This document shows, piece by piece, positions 40,554 through 47,116 of a stretch of 47,116 bases of DNA. Below the pieces are notes generated by a model. It had not been told where the DNA came from. It did not search any database and saw nothing but the letters and a program-made list of their open reading frames with translations. Position 1 is the stretch's first letter, and each line of letters starts with the position of its first letter. Location of the stretch: contig JBFLFY010000018.1 in the NCBI GenBank assembly GCA_041859875.1, forward strand, positions 1-47,116, read 5' to 3'. Source of the stretch: Thermocaproicibacter sp041859875. Its GTDB lineage: Bacteria; Bacillota; Clostridia; Oscillospirales; Acutalibacteraceae. Both the position numbers and the translations under genes were made by a program.

Positions 40554-41979
40554 CTTTTTTCCCCCTTCTTTCGTGGAAAAGCCGCACTGCCGTAACAGCC
40601 GCGCCCGCCGCACAAATAGACGCAGCCATACCGTAAGCCGCGCGCATCCCGGCAAGAAACACATCACTTCTGCCGGAAACAAACCCCGTAACACGCCTGC
40701 CAAGGCTCGCGCTCATAACACCGTAGAGCACCGCAGTGGAAAGTGCCGTTCCTACCGCCATGCCCATATTCCGCACTAGGGAATTCACACTGCCGCCCAC
40801 ACCCAGTTTTTCATGCGGAAGCATCGACATCACGAGGGAATTGTTGGGTGCCTGAAACAGCCCGTTGCCAAGCGACATAACTCCAATAAACAGCCCCAGC
40901 ACCGGGCGGGAAGTCTTTTCCCCTAAACCTGCCATCAGCAGAAGGCCGGCCGCCGTAAGCACAAGCCCCGCAAAGGTGAGCACACCGGGCCCGAGCCGGT
41001 CGGAAAGGCTTCCGCTGACCGGCGCGGAAGCGGCGAGCACAAGCGGGTAAATAGTAAGGTACATCCCGGCTTCGGCTGGCCCCATGGCTCGAACATTCTG
41101 CAAATAAAACGGCAGAATGATGTTGGAGCTGGCAACTGCCACAAATGAGGTAAAAGCGCAGAAAATGCTGGCGGTAAACCACCGGTTGCGAAAAATTTGA
41201 AAATCAAGCAGTGGATGTGCATTTTGCCGCTCCGCCCTGCAAAACCAAATGGCAAATACAATGGAAACGGCGAAGCATACAAAAATGCCAGGGCTTTCCC
41301 AGCCTACACCCGGCCCAAGCTCCAGCGCGGCAAAGAACGGAACCGCGGCAAGCGCAAAAAGGAAGAATCCCCGCAAATCAAGCTTTTCATCCTTTGGGGT
41401 ATCCGCCGCGCCTGAAAAATGGAGGCTGGCAAAGTACACGCAAATACCAATAGGTACATTAATCCAAAACAAGTACTTCCACTCCGCAACCGAAAGGATC
41501 AGTCCCCCAAGCGCGGGCCCTGCAAGCATCCCAAGCGCAACCGAAGAACCGTTAATGCCAAGCGCACGGCCGCGTTCCTCCGGCGGGAAGGTGCGCGTGA
41601 TAATGCCCTGGCTGTTCGCCATAATTGCGCTTGCGCCAACAGCCTGAAGCGACCTGGCAGCAGCCAAAAGCACAAAGCTGCGCATCATACCGCAAAGCAG
41701 CGAACCGCCGGTAAAGACCAGCAGTCCAAAGCGAAAAACCCGGTTTTGCCCTTTCAGGTCGCCCAGCCTGCCAAACAGAAGCGTAAAAACGGAAACGACG
41801 ATCAGGTATAAACTGACAATCCAAGTGACGGCAGCGGTGCCAATCTGCAAGTCCCCCGCCATTTTTGGCAAGGCGACGCTCACAATGCTGCCGTCAAGTG
41901 CAGACATGAATGTAGCAGCCGCAGCAACGGCCAGCACACCCCAGCGGCCGCGCGGCGTTTTCACATCTTTGGATTTCAC
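40546..41979 (-). CDS. MFS drug-efflux-type transporter (DHA2, EmrB/QacA family)
   Basis: The 477-residue membrane protein has about 14 helices. The start MSALDGSIVSVALPKMAGDL is the DHA2 motif D region (A-LD-TIV--ALP), and FGRLGDLKGQNRVFRFG is motif A of loop 2-3. Motif C-like GPALGGL follows near residue 155. These proteins export cationic or hydrophobic compounds using the proton gradient; the substrate cannot be told. GTG is the start, with AAAGGAA upstream. It is followed by the GIY-YIG gene with overlap and is divergent from the phosphate transporter. Confidence 0.9.
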   Translation of the reverse strand: MKSKDVKTPRGRWGVLAVAAAATFMSALDGSIVSVALPKMAGDLQIGTAAVTWIVSLYLIVVSVFTLLFGRLGDLKGQNRVFRFGLLVFTGGSLLCGMMRSFVLLAAARSLQAVGASAIMANSQGIITRTFPPEERGRALGINGSSVALGMLAGPALGGLILSVAEWKYLFWINVPIGICVYFASLHFSGAADTPKDEKLDLRGFFLFALAAVPFFAALELGPGVGWESPGIFVCFAVSIVFAIWFCRAERQNAHPLLDFQIFRNRWFTASIFCAFTSFVAVASSNIILPFYLQNVRAMGPAEAGMYLTIYPLVLAASAPVSGSLSDRLGPGVLTFAGLVLTAAGLLLMAGLGEKTSRPVLGLFIGVMSLGNGLFQAPNNSLVMSMLPHEKLGVGGSVNSLVRNMGMAVGTALSTAVLYGVMSASLGRRVTGFVSGRSDVFLAGMRAAYGMAASICAAGAAVTAVRLFHERRGKKDG

Positions 41980-42064
41980 AGCATTCGTTCCTTTCCGGTG
42001 ATTTCTGCTTCCATAATTTTCTTTTCCGTCAATAAATTACCGTGGACGAATTTCTGCTTCCTCA

Positions 42065-42093
42065 TTGACAGAAAGACGTAAAAACAATATACT
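42065..42093 (+). promoter_or_regulatory. Sigma-A promoter of the phosphate transporter gene
   Basis: TTGACA (42065-42070) and TATACT (42088-42093) are separated by exactly 17 bp, about 140 bp upstream of the start codon. Confidence 0.8.
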
Positions 42094-42116
42094 TGGATAT
42101 AGTTATGTTAATTTGA

Positions 42117-42131
42117 CGTAAAATGTTTACG
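42117..42131. promoter_or_regulatory. Palindrome downstream of the phosphate transporter promoter
   Basis: CGTAAA-ATG-TTTACG is a perfect 6-bp-arm palindrome just after the expected transcription start. A half-site GACGTAAAA recurs 40 bp upstream (42075-42083), between the -35 and -10. It is a candidate operator; the regulator is unknown. Confidence 0.45.
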
Positions 42132-42233
42132 GTTTCTTTTTCTTTATTATACACAGTTTGCCAGTCATTTTTCATTCGGGCGTGAAGTTTTACGGGTCCA
42201 ATCTTTAAACTCAGAAAGGATCGTCGCCAAATT

Positions 42234-43229
42234 ATGTCTATGGCTCTGCTTATAACCGTTATTGCGCTTTCTGTTATTTTTGACTTTATCAACGGATTCC
42301 ACGACACTGCGAATTCGATTGCTACAGCCGTTTCCACACGGGTTCTTACACCAAAGGCCGCCACAATTATGTCGGCCTCGCTGAACTTCATCGGTGCGCT
42401 CGTCAGCGCCAAGGTGGCTGAAACCATTGCATCCGGTATTGTAAACAAAGTCCTGCCGCCGTATGTAATTGCCGCGGCACTTTGCGGTGCCATTGTATGG
42501 AATCTGCTTACCTGGATGATTGCCCTTCCGAGCAGTTCTTCCCATGCATTAATCGGCAGCCTCGTTGGCGCTTCCATATTGGTCTTTGGTGACCTGAAAG
42601 TTGTAAATTGGCAGAATATTTTGGACAAGGTCATTATTCCGCTGTTTTCGTCTCCGCTTATCGGCTTCGGAATTGGCTTCCTTGTGATGAAACTTCTGTA
42701 TCAGATTCTGCGGAACGCAAAACAGCGCTTCGTGAACAAATGTTTTTCAAAGCTACAAATTTTCTCGTCTGCCTTGATGGCTTATTCCCATGGCTGCAAT
42801 GATGCCCAGAAAACGATGGGCGTTATAACCATGGCGCTTGTGAGCGCACACCAGCTTGGCATGCACGATGGTATTCCAATTTGGGTCAAGCTTGTGTGCG
42901 CCTTAGCAATGGCCTTTGGGACCTCAATGGGCGGCTGGCGTATTATTAAGACCGTTGGTATGAACATGATAAAGCTGCAGCCTGTGGAGGGTTTCGCCGC
43001 TGAAACCTCAGCTGCCGCCGTAATACAGATTATGACGGCCATGGGAGCGCCGGTAAGCACGACGCACGTAATTTCCTCTTCCATCATGGGTGTTGGTTCC
43101 GCAAAGCGTTTCTCAGCAGTCAACTGGTCTACCGCAAAAAGCATTGTCATTGCGTGGTTTGTTACTTTCCCAGTTACTATTCTTCTCGGCATGGGGTTTG
43201 CTTTTCTGTTTCGTCTTTTCATTCATTAA
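42234..43229 (+). CDS. Inorganic phosphate transporter, PiT family
   Basis: The 331-residue protein shows the two PiT signature repeats: DFINGFHDTANSIATAVSTR in the first half and AYSHGCNDAQKTMGVITMAL in the second, with about 10 membrane helices and a central cytoplasmic loop. It imports phosphate (as metal phosphate) using an ion gradient. ATG at 42234 is the first start; AAAGGAT lies about 13 bp upstream, a rather long spacing, and a second in-frame ATG at 42240 is possible. No PhoU-like gene is next to it. It has its own promoter and terminator. Confidence 0.92.
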   Translation: MSMALLITVIALSVIFDFINGFHDTANSIATAVSTRVLTPKAATIMSASLNFIGALVSAKVAETIASGIVNKVLPPYVIAAALCGAIVWNLLTWMIALPSSSSHALIGSLVGASILVFGDLKVVNWQNILDKVIIPLFSSPLIGFGIGFLVMKLLYQILRNAKQRFVNKCFSKLQIFSSALMAYSHGCNDAQKTMGVITMALVSAHQLGMHDGIPIWVKLVCALAMAFGTSMGGWRIIKTVGMNMIKLQPVEGFAAETSAAAVIQIMTAMGAPVSTTHVISSSIMGVGSAKRFSAVNWSTAKSIVIAWFVTFPVTILLGMGFAFLFRLFIH

Positions 43230-43245
43230 ACATAAATTTTCTGTT

Positions 43246-43295
43246 CCGGCGGACCGCGGATTTTCCGTTAGCGGTTCGGCGGTATTTTTATTTTA
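43246..43295 (+). terminator. Terminator after the phosphate transporter gene
   Basis: CGGACCGC (43250-43257) pairs with GCGGTTCG (43271-43278), extended by CCG/CGG outside one mismatch, and ATTTTTATTTT follows. It lies 17 bp after the stop. Confidence 0.72.
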
Positions 43296-43409
43296 AAAAG
43301 CATTGGAGCCTGTCGGCGCAGCCTTGCGGCTAAAGCTTTCCCAAAGATAAGCGATGTGGTAAAATAGAAGCTGGCATCTGTTTTAGATTGCTTTGGGCGG
43401 TGATTTCAG

Positions 43410-44645
43410 TTGGACAGAACAATTCTGCACTGTGACTGCAACTCTTTTTTCGCTTCGGTGGAATGCGTTTCCCGGCCGGAGCTGAAAAATGTACCCATGG
43501 CCGTCTGCGGCGACCCGGCCAGCCGCCACGGCATTATCCTTGCAAAAAACGAGCCTGCCAAAAAGCTTGGCATCCGCACGGCGGAAACCATCTGGCAGGC
43601 AAAAAGAAAGTGCCCGGAGCTTGTGCTCGTGGACACTCATTTTTCAGAGTATAAAAAGTTTTCGCAGCAGATAAACGAAATCTACCGGCGCTATACCGAT
43701 CTGGTAGAACCGTTCAGTATTGATGAAAGCTGGCTCGATGTTACAGGCAGTAGGGCGCTTTTTGGCGATGGAAAGGCCATTGCGGATGAACTTCGTGCTG
43801 TGATTCGCCGGGAAACCGGGCTGACCGTTTCTGTTGGCGTTTCTTTTAATAAAATTTTTGCGAAGCTTGGCAGCGACTACAAAAAGCCGGATGCCACAAC
43901 CGTAATCAGCCGCCAAAACTTCCGTGAAATTCTCTTTCCGCTTCCCGCAGACTCCATGCTGTTTTGCGGTCGGCATATGGCGCAGGCCCTTTCTAAATTT
44001 GGAGTTCACACCATTGGGGAACTTGCCGGAACCCGCCGTGATTTTCTGGAAAAGCGTCTTGGCAAAGCAGGCGCTATGCTCTGGGACTATGCTAATGGCT
44101 TTGATACCTCTCCCGTACACAGTTTCGGCGACACACGGGAAGTCAAAAGTGTTGGCAACAGCGTTACGTTCCGCCGCGACCTGGTGGGCGAAGCGGACAT
44201 TCACCGGGGAATTTCCGCCATCTGCGAAAGCGTGGCAGCGCGTATGCGCCGCCAGAACGTAAAATGCTGGGTCATACAAATTGGCATTAAAGACCCAAGC
44301 CTCAAGACCATCACACGCCAGAAAACACTGCAGGCTCCCACACACCTTGCACGGGAGCTAAGCGATGCGGCTATGGAACTGCTTCGTTCCTGCTGGAATT
44401 TCAGCGCACCGGTTCGTATGCTTGCCGTTTCCGGCACCAACCTTGTTCCGGAAGACGCACCGGAAGAGCAGCTGTGCCTGTTTGCTTCCGCCGCGCGCCC
44501 GCAGCATGACCGGGAAGAACATCTTGAAGCGGCGCTTTTCGGTATCCGTGAAAAATATGGCAGCCATTCTGTTACCACCGGCTCTTTGCTGAACGAAGAC
44601 CTTGGCCTTGACAGCCTGCAGCGAAAAGAGGAGCCGCACAAATAG
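43410..44645 (+). CDS. dinB: DNA polymerase IV (Y-family)
   Basis: The 411-residue translesion polymerase has the catalytic motifs HCDCNSFFASVE (residues 7-18, first Asp) and SIDESWLDVTG (about 105-115, Asp-Glu pair). The little-finger domain lies in the last third. It lacks a clear C-terminal clamp-binding peptide beyond the QLCLF segment near residue 354, which resembles a beta-clamp motif. The start is TTG at 43410, with GGTGAT 5-6 bp upstream. No LexA-type box was found. Transcription ends in a hairpin that lies inside the convergent HAD gene. Confidence 0.92.
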   Translation: MDRTILHCDCNSFFASVECVSRPELKNVPMAVCGDPASRHGIILAKNEPAKKLGIRTAETIWQAKRKCPELVLVDTHFSEYKKFSQQINEIYRRYTDLVEPFSIDESWLDVTGSRALFGDGKAIADELRAVIRRETGLTVSVGVSFNKIFAKLGSDYKKPDATTVISRQNFREILFPLPADSMLFCGRHMAQALSKFGVHTIGELAGTRRDFLEKRLGKAGAMLWDYANGFDTSPVHSFGDTREVKSVGNSVTFRRDLVGEADIHRGISAICESVAARMRRQNVKCWVIQIGIKDPSLKTITRQKTLQAPTHLARELSDAAMELLRSCWNFSAPVRMLAVSGTNLVPEDAPEEQLCLFASAARPQHDREEHLEAALFGIREKYGSHSVTTGSLLNEDLGLDSLQRKEEPHK

Positions 44646-44648
44646 CCT

Positions 44649-45257
44649 TCAGCACTTCACGCCTTCCGCGCGGAGTGCTTTTTTCAGGTCTTCCGTGTTC
44701 TGCGCATAACAGAAGCCTCCCATACCAAGCGCTTCCCCCGCTTCGATGTTTTCCCTGCGGTCATCAATAAAATAGCATTCTTCCGGTTTCAGAGAAAACT
44801 TTTCAAACAAAAAGCGATAAATCTCCGGCTGCGGCTTCAGCAGATGAACATCCGAAGAAACAACTATCCCGTCGCAGTAATTGACCGCCGGTATTCTTTT
44901 GTAAAAGCGGTAGAAACGTGTGCTCATGTTGGTAAGCAGAAACAGATGGTACCCGTTTTCTTTCAGCGTGCGTGCAAGCTCCTGCATTGCGGGAAACGTC
45001 GAAGGCATTTCATCCCAGTGATTGTACAGGTAAGCGGCCACCTGGCGCAGGCGTTTCGGAAGACGGCCCAGCACAAGTTTCAGGTACTGGTCATCCGGCA
45101 GGGTGCCGCGGTCGGTTTCCGCCCACTCGGGCGCTTCAAACAGCTCGCGGTTCAGCAGCTCCGCGTCAGAAGGGTCCGGGCAGTATTTTCGTACGAATTT
45201 CTTCGGTTCGTATGAAAAAAGCACCCAGCCCATGTCAAAGACGATATTGTGAATCAT
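44649..45257 (-). CDS. HAD-superfamily hydrolase (YihX-like, IA type)
   Basis: This is a 202-residue cytosolic phosphatase-type protein. Motif I is VFDMGWVLF (nucleophile Asp near residue 8, with Gly at the usual second Asp, as in YihX-type members), motif II is LLTNMS, the Lys motif is LLKPQPEIY, and motif IV is CYFIDDRRENIEAGEALGM. A helical cap lies between about 15 and 85. The substrate is probably a small sugar phosphate or nucleotide, but this is not shown. It is convergent with dinB, and its last codons form the dinB terminator. Confidence 0.9.
   Translation of the reverse strand: MIHNIVFDMGWVLFSYEPKKFVRKYCPDPSDAELLNRELFEAPEWAETDRGTLPDDQYLKLVLGRLPKRLRQVAAYLYNHWDEMPSTFPAMQELARTLKENGYHLFLLTNMSTRFYRFYKRIPAVNYCDGIVVSSDVHLLKPQPEIYRFLFEKFSLKPEECYFIDDRRENIEAGEALGMGGFCYAQNTEDLKKALRAEGVKC
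44651..44684 (+). terminator. dinB terminator embedded in the 3' end of the HAD gene
   Basis: AGCACT (44651-44656) pairs with AGTGCT (44674-44679), with an inner CGC/GCG stem and a CTTCC loop, followed by TTTTTT on the plus strand. It begins 6 bp after the dinB stop and lies wholly within the HAD coding region. Confidence 0.68.
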
Positions 45258-45341
45258 CCCTCAAAATTCCCCCTTATTGCCTTTTTTATCCTACCATAAG
45301 CATTGGCCAAATTCAACCGTCTGCCATGTTCGCCAAGCTGC

Positions 45342-45378
45342 AAAAAGGCCGGCGCGGAAACCCGGCCGGTCTTTTTTA
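45342..45378 (-). terminator. Terminator after the FeoB-associated peptide gene
   Basis: GGCCGG (45347-45352) and CCGGCC (45362-45367) form a GC-rich stem around a 9-nt loop; the minus strand continues with TTTTT, the plus strand with GGTCTTTTTT. It starts 12 bp after the stop codon. Confidence 0.78.
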
Positions 45379-45558
45379 TCATTTTCTATTTTCTTTTTTA
45401 CTGTGCTGCTGGCAGGCCTTTTCACACTCCGCATTATGGTATGGGCAAGCGGAGCAGTCACCGCCGCAGGCACTGTGGCGGTGACGCCACGAGTAGCGCG
45501 CGGCCAAAAAAGCCAGCAGCACAAGGACAGCTAAAAGGAACCAGTCAAACGGGTTCAT
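45379..45558 (-). CDS. FeoB-associated Cys-rich membrane protein
   Basis: The 59-residue protein starts MNPFDWFLLAVLVLLAFLAA (single membrane helix) and then has the cysteine cluster CGGDCSACPYHNAECEKAC and a Lys-rich tail. This is the typical small protein found after feoB in Firmicutes and thought to assist ferrous iron uptake. AGGAGG lies 8 bp before the ATG at 45558. The open frame continues upstream into the tandem repeat, but that part (QYVYAENRERLLQQEKA) is repeat-derived and probably not translated. It is separated from feoB by about 285 bp of repeats. Confidence 0.85.
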   Translation of the reverse strand: MNPFDWFLLAVLVLLAFLAARYSWRHRHSACGGDCSACPYHNAECEKACQQHSKKENRK

Positions 45559-45607
45559 ACGGGATTCCTCCTTACTTTGCTGCTCTCGGATTTCTATAAG
45601 GAACGGA

Positions 45608-45833
45608 GCTTTTTCTTGCTGAAGAAGTCTTTCCCGGTTTTCAGCGTACACATACTGCACCTGGAAGTCTGCAAATCACTGAATGCTTCTTTTTGTGCTT
45701 CAGTGGTTTCTTTTTCTCCTGCTTTTTCCTGCTGAAGAAATCTTTCCCGATTTTCAGCGTACACATACTGCAACTGCAAGTCTGTAAATCGCGGAATTCT
45801 TCTTTTGGTATTTCAGCAGTTTCTTTTTCTCCT
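45608..45833. repeat. Tandem duplication of a 113-bp unit between feoB and its Cys-rich partner
   Basis: Two units, 45608-45720 and 45721-45833, align end to end with about 14 mismatches by eye. Each begins GCTTTTTC and ends TTTCTTTTTCTCCT. A third copy starts at 45834 (15 of 17 bases match) and then runs into the feoB 3' end. The unit length is not a multiple of three. This explains the otherwise gene-free stretch 45559-45844. Confidence 0.85.
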
Positions 45834-45860
45834 GCTTTTTCTTTCTAAAGAAAAAGCAGG
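45831..45860. repeat. Perfect inverted repeat at the feoB stop codon
   Basis: CCTGCTTTTTCTTT and AAAGAAAAAGCAGG (45831-45844 and 45847-45860) form a 14-bp perfect palindrome with a 2-bp centre. The feoB stop codon lies in the middle. The left arm belongs to the tandem-repeat boundary sequence. Confidence 0.75.
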
Positions 45861-47116
45861 CCAATGTGATACACCAGAAAAGCTGCAAGCCAGGCAAAAC
45901 CGCATTGATAAAGGACCACACCAACGGCGCTTTTTACACTGCGCAGTTCATTGCGCACCGCGTTGATTGCCGCAATGCAGGGAGTGTAAAGCAACGTAAA
46001 AATGAGGAATGAAAACGCCGTAAGCGGGGTAAAGATTTTGGTAAGCGCCATTCCGAGGCCGGCGGTGTTTGTTCCCATCAGCACGGCAAAGGTGCTGATA
46101 ACGGCTTCCTTCGCGGTGAATCCGGAAAGCAGAGCTGTGGAAGTGCGCCAATCGGAAAAGCCAAGCGGAGCAAAGATTGGAGAGATAAAGCTGCCAATCG
46201 CGGCAAGCATACTTTGTTTGCCATCCGTAACCACATTAAAGCGCACATCAAACGTCTGGAGGAACCAGATAATGATGGTCGCTGTAAAAATTACAGTAAA
46301 CGCGCGCACCAGAAAATCCTTTGCCTTATCCCAAACAAGGAGAAGAACGGTTTTTACGCTTGGCATACGGTAATTGGGAAGTTCCATAACAAATGGCACC
46401 GGGTCACCGTGAAATACCGTGCCCTTCATCAGCAGAGCACTCAGTACTCCCATCAGGATTCCAAACAGATACAGCACAATCATGACAAGCGCCGCGTGGT
46501 GCGGAAAGAGCGCCGCCGTAAAGACCGCGTAAATCGGCAGCTTTGCGCTGCAGCTCATAAACGGCGTAAGCAGAACCGTCATCTTGTGGTCCCGTTCGCT
46601 GGAAAGCGTGCGGGCCGACATAATGGCCGGAACCGAGCAGCCGAAGCCAATCAGCATAGGCACAAAGCTGCGGCCGGAAAGGCCCAGCTTCCGCAGCGGC
46701 TTATCCATTACAAATGCAATGCGCGCCATGTAACCGCTGTCTTCCAAAATGGAAAGGAACAGGAACAGGACGACAATAATCGGCAAAAACTGCAGCACGC
46801 TTCCAACGCCGGCAAAAACGCCGTTAATAATCAGCGACTTCATGACCGGGTTCGTGCCAAACGCCGTCAGCCCGGCTTCCGCCGCCTGCGTTACAGCGTC
46901 GATTCCCATTGCCAACAGATCGCTCAGCCATTTGCCCAAGACACCGAATGTCAGCCAGAAAATCAAGGCCATGTTCAGCAAGAAAATCGGAATTGCCGTG
47001 TATTTGCCGGTGAGAATTTTGTCAATCTTTACACTGCGCTTATGTTCTTTTGACTCGCCCATGCGCACAACCGTCGTGGAGCAGAGCTTTTCAATGAAGG
47101 TATACCGCATATCGGC
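45845..47116 (-). CDS. feoB: Ferrous iron transporter FeoB, C-terminal membrane part (N-terminus off window)
   Basis: The visible 423 residues form the membrane part of FeoB. Features are a linker RYTFIEKLC, a first Gate block SGYMARIAFVMDKPLRKLGL with GRSFVPMLIGFGCSVPAIMS, a second gate with LSGFTAKEAVISTFAVLMG, and the end TLLYTPCIAAINAVRNELRS. About 10 helices are present. FeoB imports Fe(II) with the help of its N-terminal G domain, which lies beyond the window edge. The frame is open to base 47116. The gene ends in TAG inside a palindrome and is followed by a tandem repeat and the Cys-rich partner gene. Confidence 0.95.
   Translation of the reverse strand, partial: ADMRYTFIEKLCSTTVVRMGESKEHKRSVKIDKILTGKYTAIPIFLLNMALIFWLTFGVLGKWLSDLLAMGIDAVTQAAEAGLTAFGTNPVMKSLIINGVFAGVGSVLQFLPIIVVLFLFLSILEDSGYMARIAFVMDKPLRKLGLSGRSFVPMLIGFGCSVPAIMSARTLSSERDHKMTVLLTPFMSCSAKLPIYAVFTAALFPHHAALVMIVLYLFGILMGVLSALLMKGTVFHGDPVPFVMELPNYRMPSVKTVLLLVWDKAKDFLVRAFTVIFTATIIIWFLQTFDVRFNVVTDGKQSMLAAIGSFISPIFAPLGFSDWRTSTALLSGFTAKEAVISTFAVLMGTNTAGLGMALTKIFTPLTAFSFLIFTLLYTPCIAAINAVRNELRSVKSAVGVVLYQCGFAWLAAFLVYHIGLLFL

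Noticed and set aside
43337..43365. A TAAAAT with weak TTTCCC as the dinB promoter
   Set aside because: The -35 matches only half the consensus and no LexA-type palindrome supports it.
45594..45779. A 61-codon minus-strand frame in the feo repeat region
   Set aside because: It is built from the 113-bp tandem repeat, changes frame between units, and has no ribosome binding site.
45608..45833. CRISPR array
   Set aside because: There are only two long units with no spacers and no cas genes; it is a simple tandem duplication.

Overview
This 47 kb window looks like chromosome of a spore-forming, low-to-mid G+C Firmicute of class Clostridia, plausibly Oscillospiraceae-like. The grounds are an intact sigK-type sigma factor, ECF vitamin-type transporters, a Clostridia-style Tad pilus locus, AGGAGG ribosome binding sites and many TTG/GTG starts. 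The species assignment is inference. I see no rRNA, tRNA, CRISPR array, prophage or insertion sequence.

Region 1 (1-9.8 kb, minus strand) is a Tad/Flp type IVb pilus operon: a ParA-like tadZ, the tadA ATPase, tadB and tadC platform proteins, a Flp pilin, a TadE-like pseudopilin, a very large DUF5702 protein and a lipoprotein cut by the window edge. A LytTR regulator with a degenerate receiver sits directly upstream. Region 2 (10-21 kb, minus strand) holds an M18 aminopeptidase and an alpha-mannoside uptake and degradation locus: a GntR/LacI-type regulator, a GH125 exo-mannosidase, a sugar-binding lipoprotein, two permeases and a GH38 alpha-mannosidase. The binding-protein gene carries an in-frame amber codon that removes 60 conserved-looking C-terminal residues.

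Region 3 (21-32.5 kb) holds a DtxR/MntR-type regulator, a MacB-like ABC exporter with its own two-component system, a second ABC-2 exporter (ATPase plus two permeases) and a large LAL-type LuxR regulator. The first exporter has a promoter preceded by 11-bp-phased repeats and an intrinsic terminator pressed against its ribosome binding site. Region 4 (32.5-36 kb) holds an unrecognised multi-pass membrane protein with an elaborate structured leader, an M20 amidohydrolase and a DUF4230 membrane protein.

Region 5 (36-47 kb) holds sigK, a three-gene ECF transporter (UPF0397 S component, fused double ATPase, T component), a GIY-YIG protein, a 14-TM MFS exporter, a PiT phosphate transporter, DNA polymerase IV, a HAD phosphatase, a FeoB-associated Cys-rich peptide and the C-terminal part of FeoB. 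A 113-bp tandem repeat lies between the last two genes.

The most notable items are the structured leader at 32624-32786, the terminator-gated and probably response-regulator-controlled exporter at 24.7 kb, the amber-interrupted binding protein, the pseudo-receiver LytTR next to the pilus operon, and the feo-linked tandem repeat. All calls come from reading the sequence; no database search was made.
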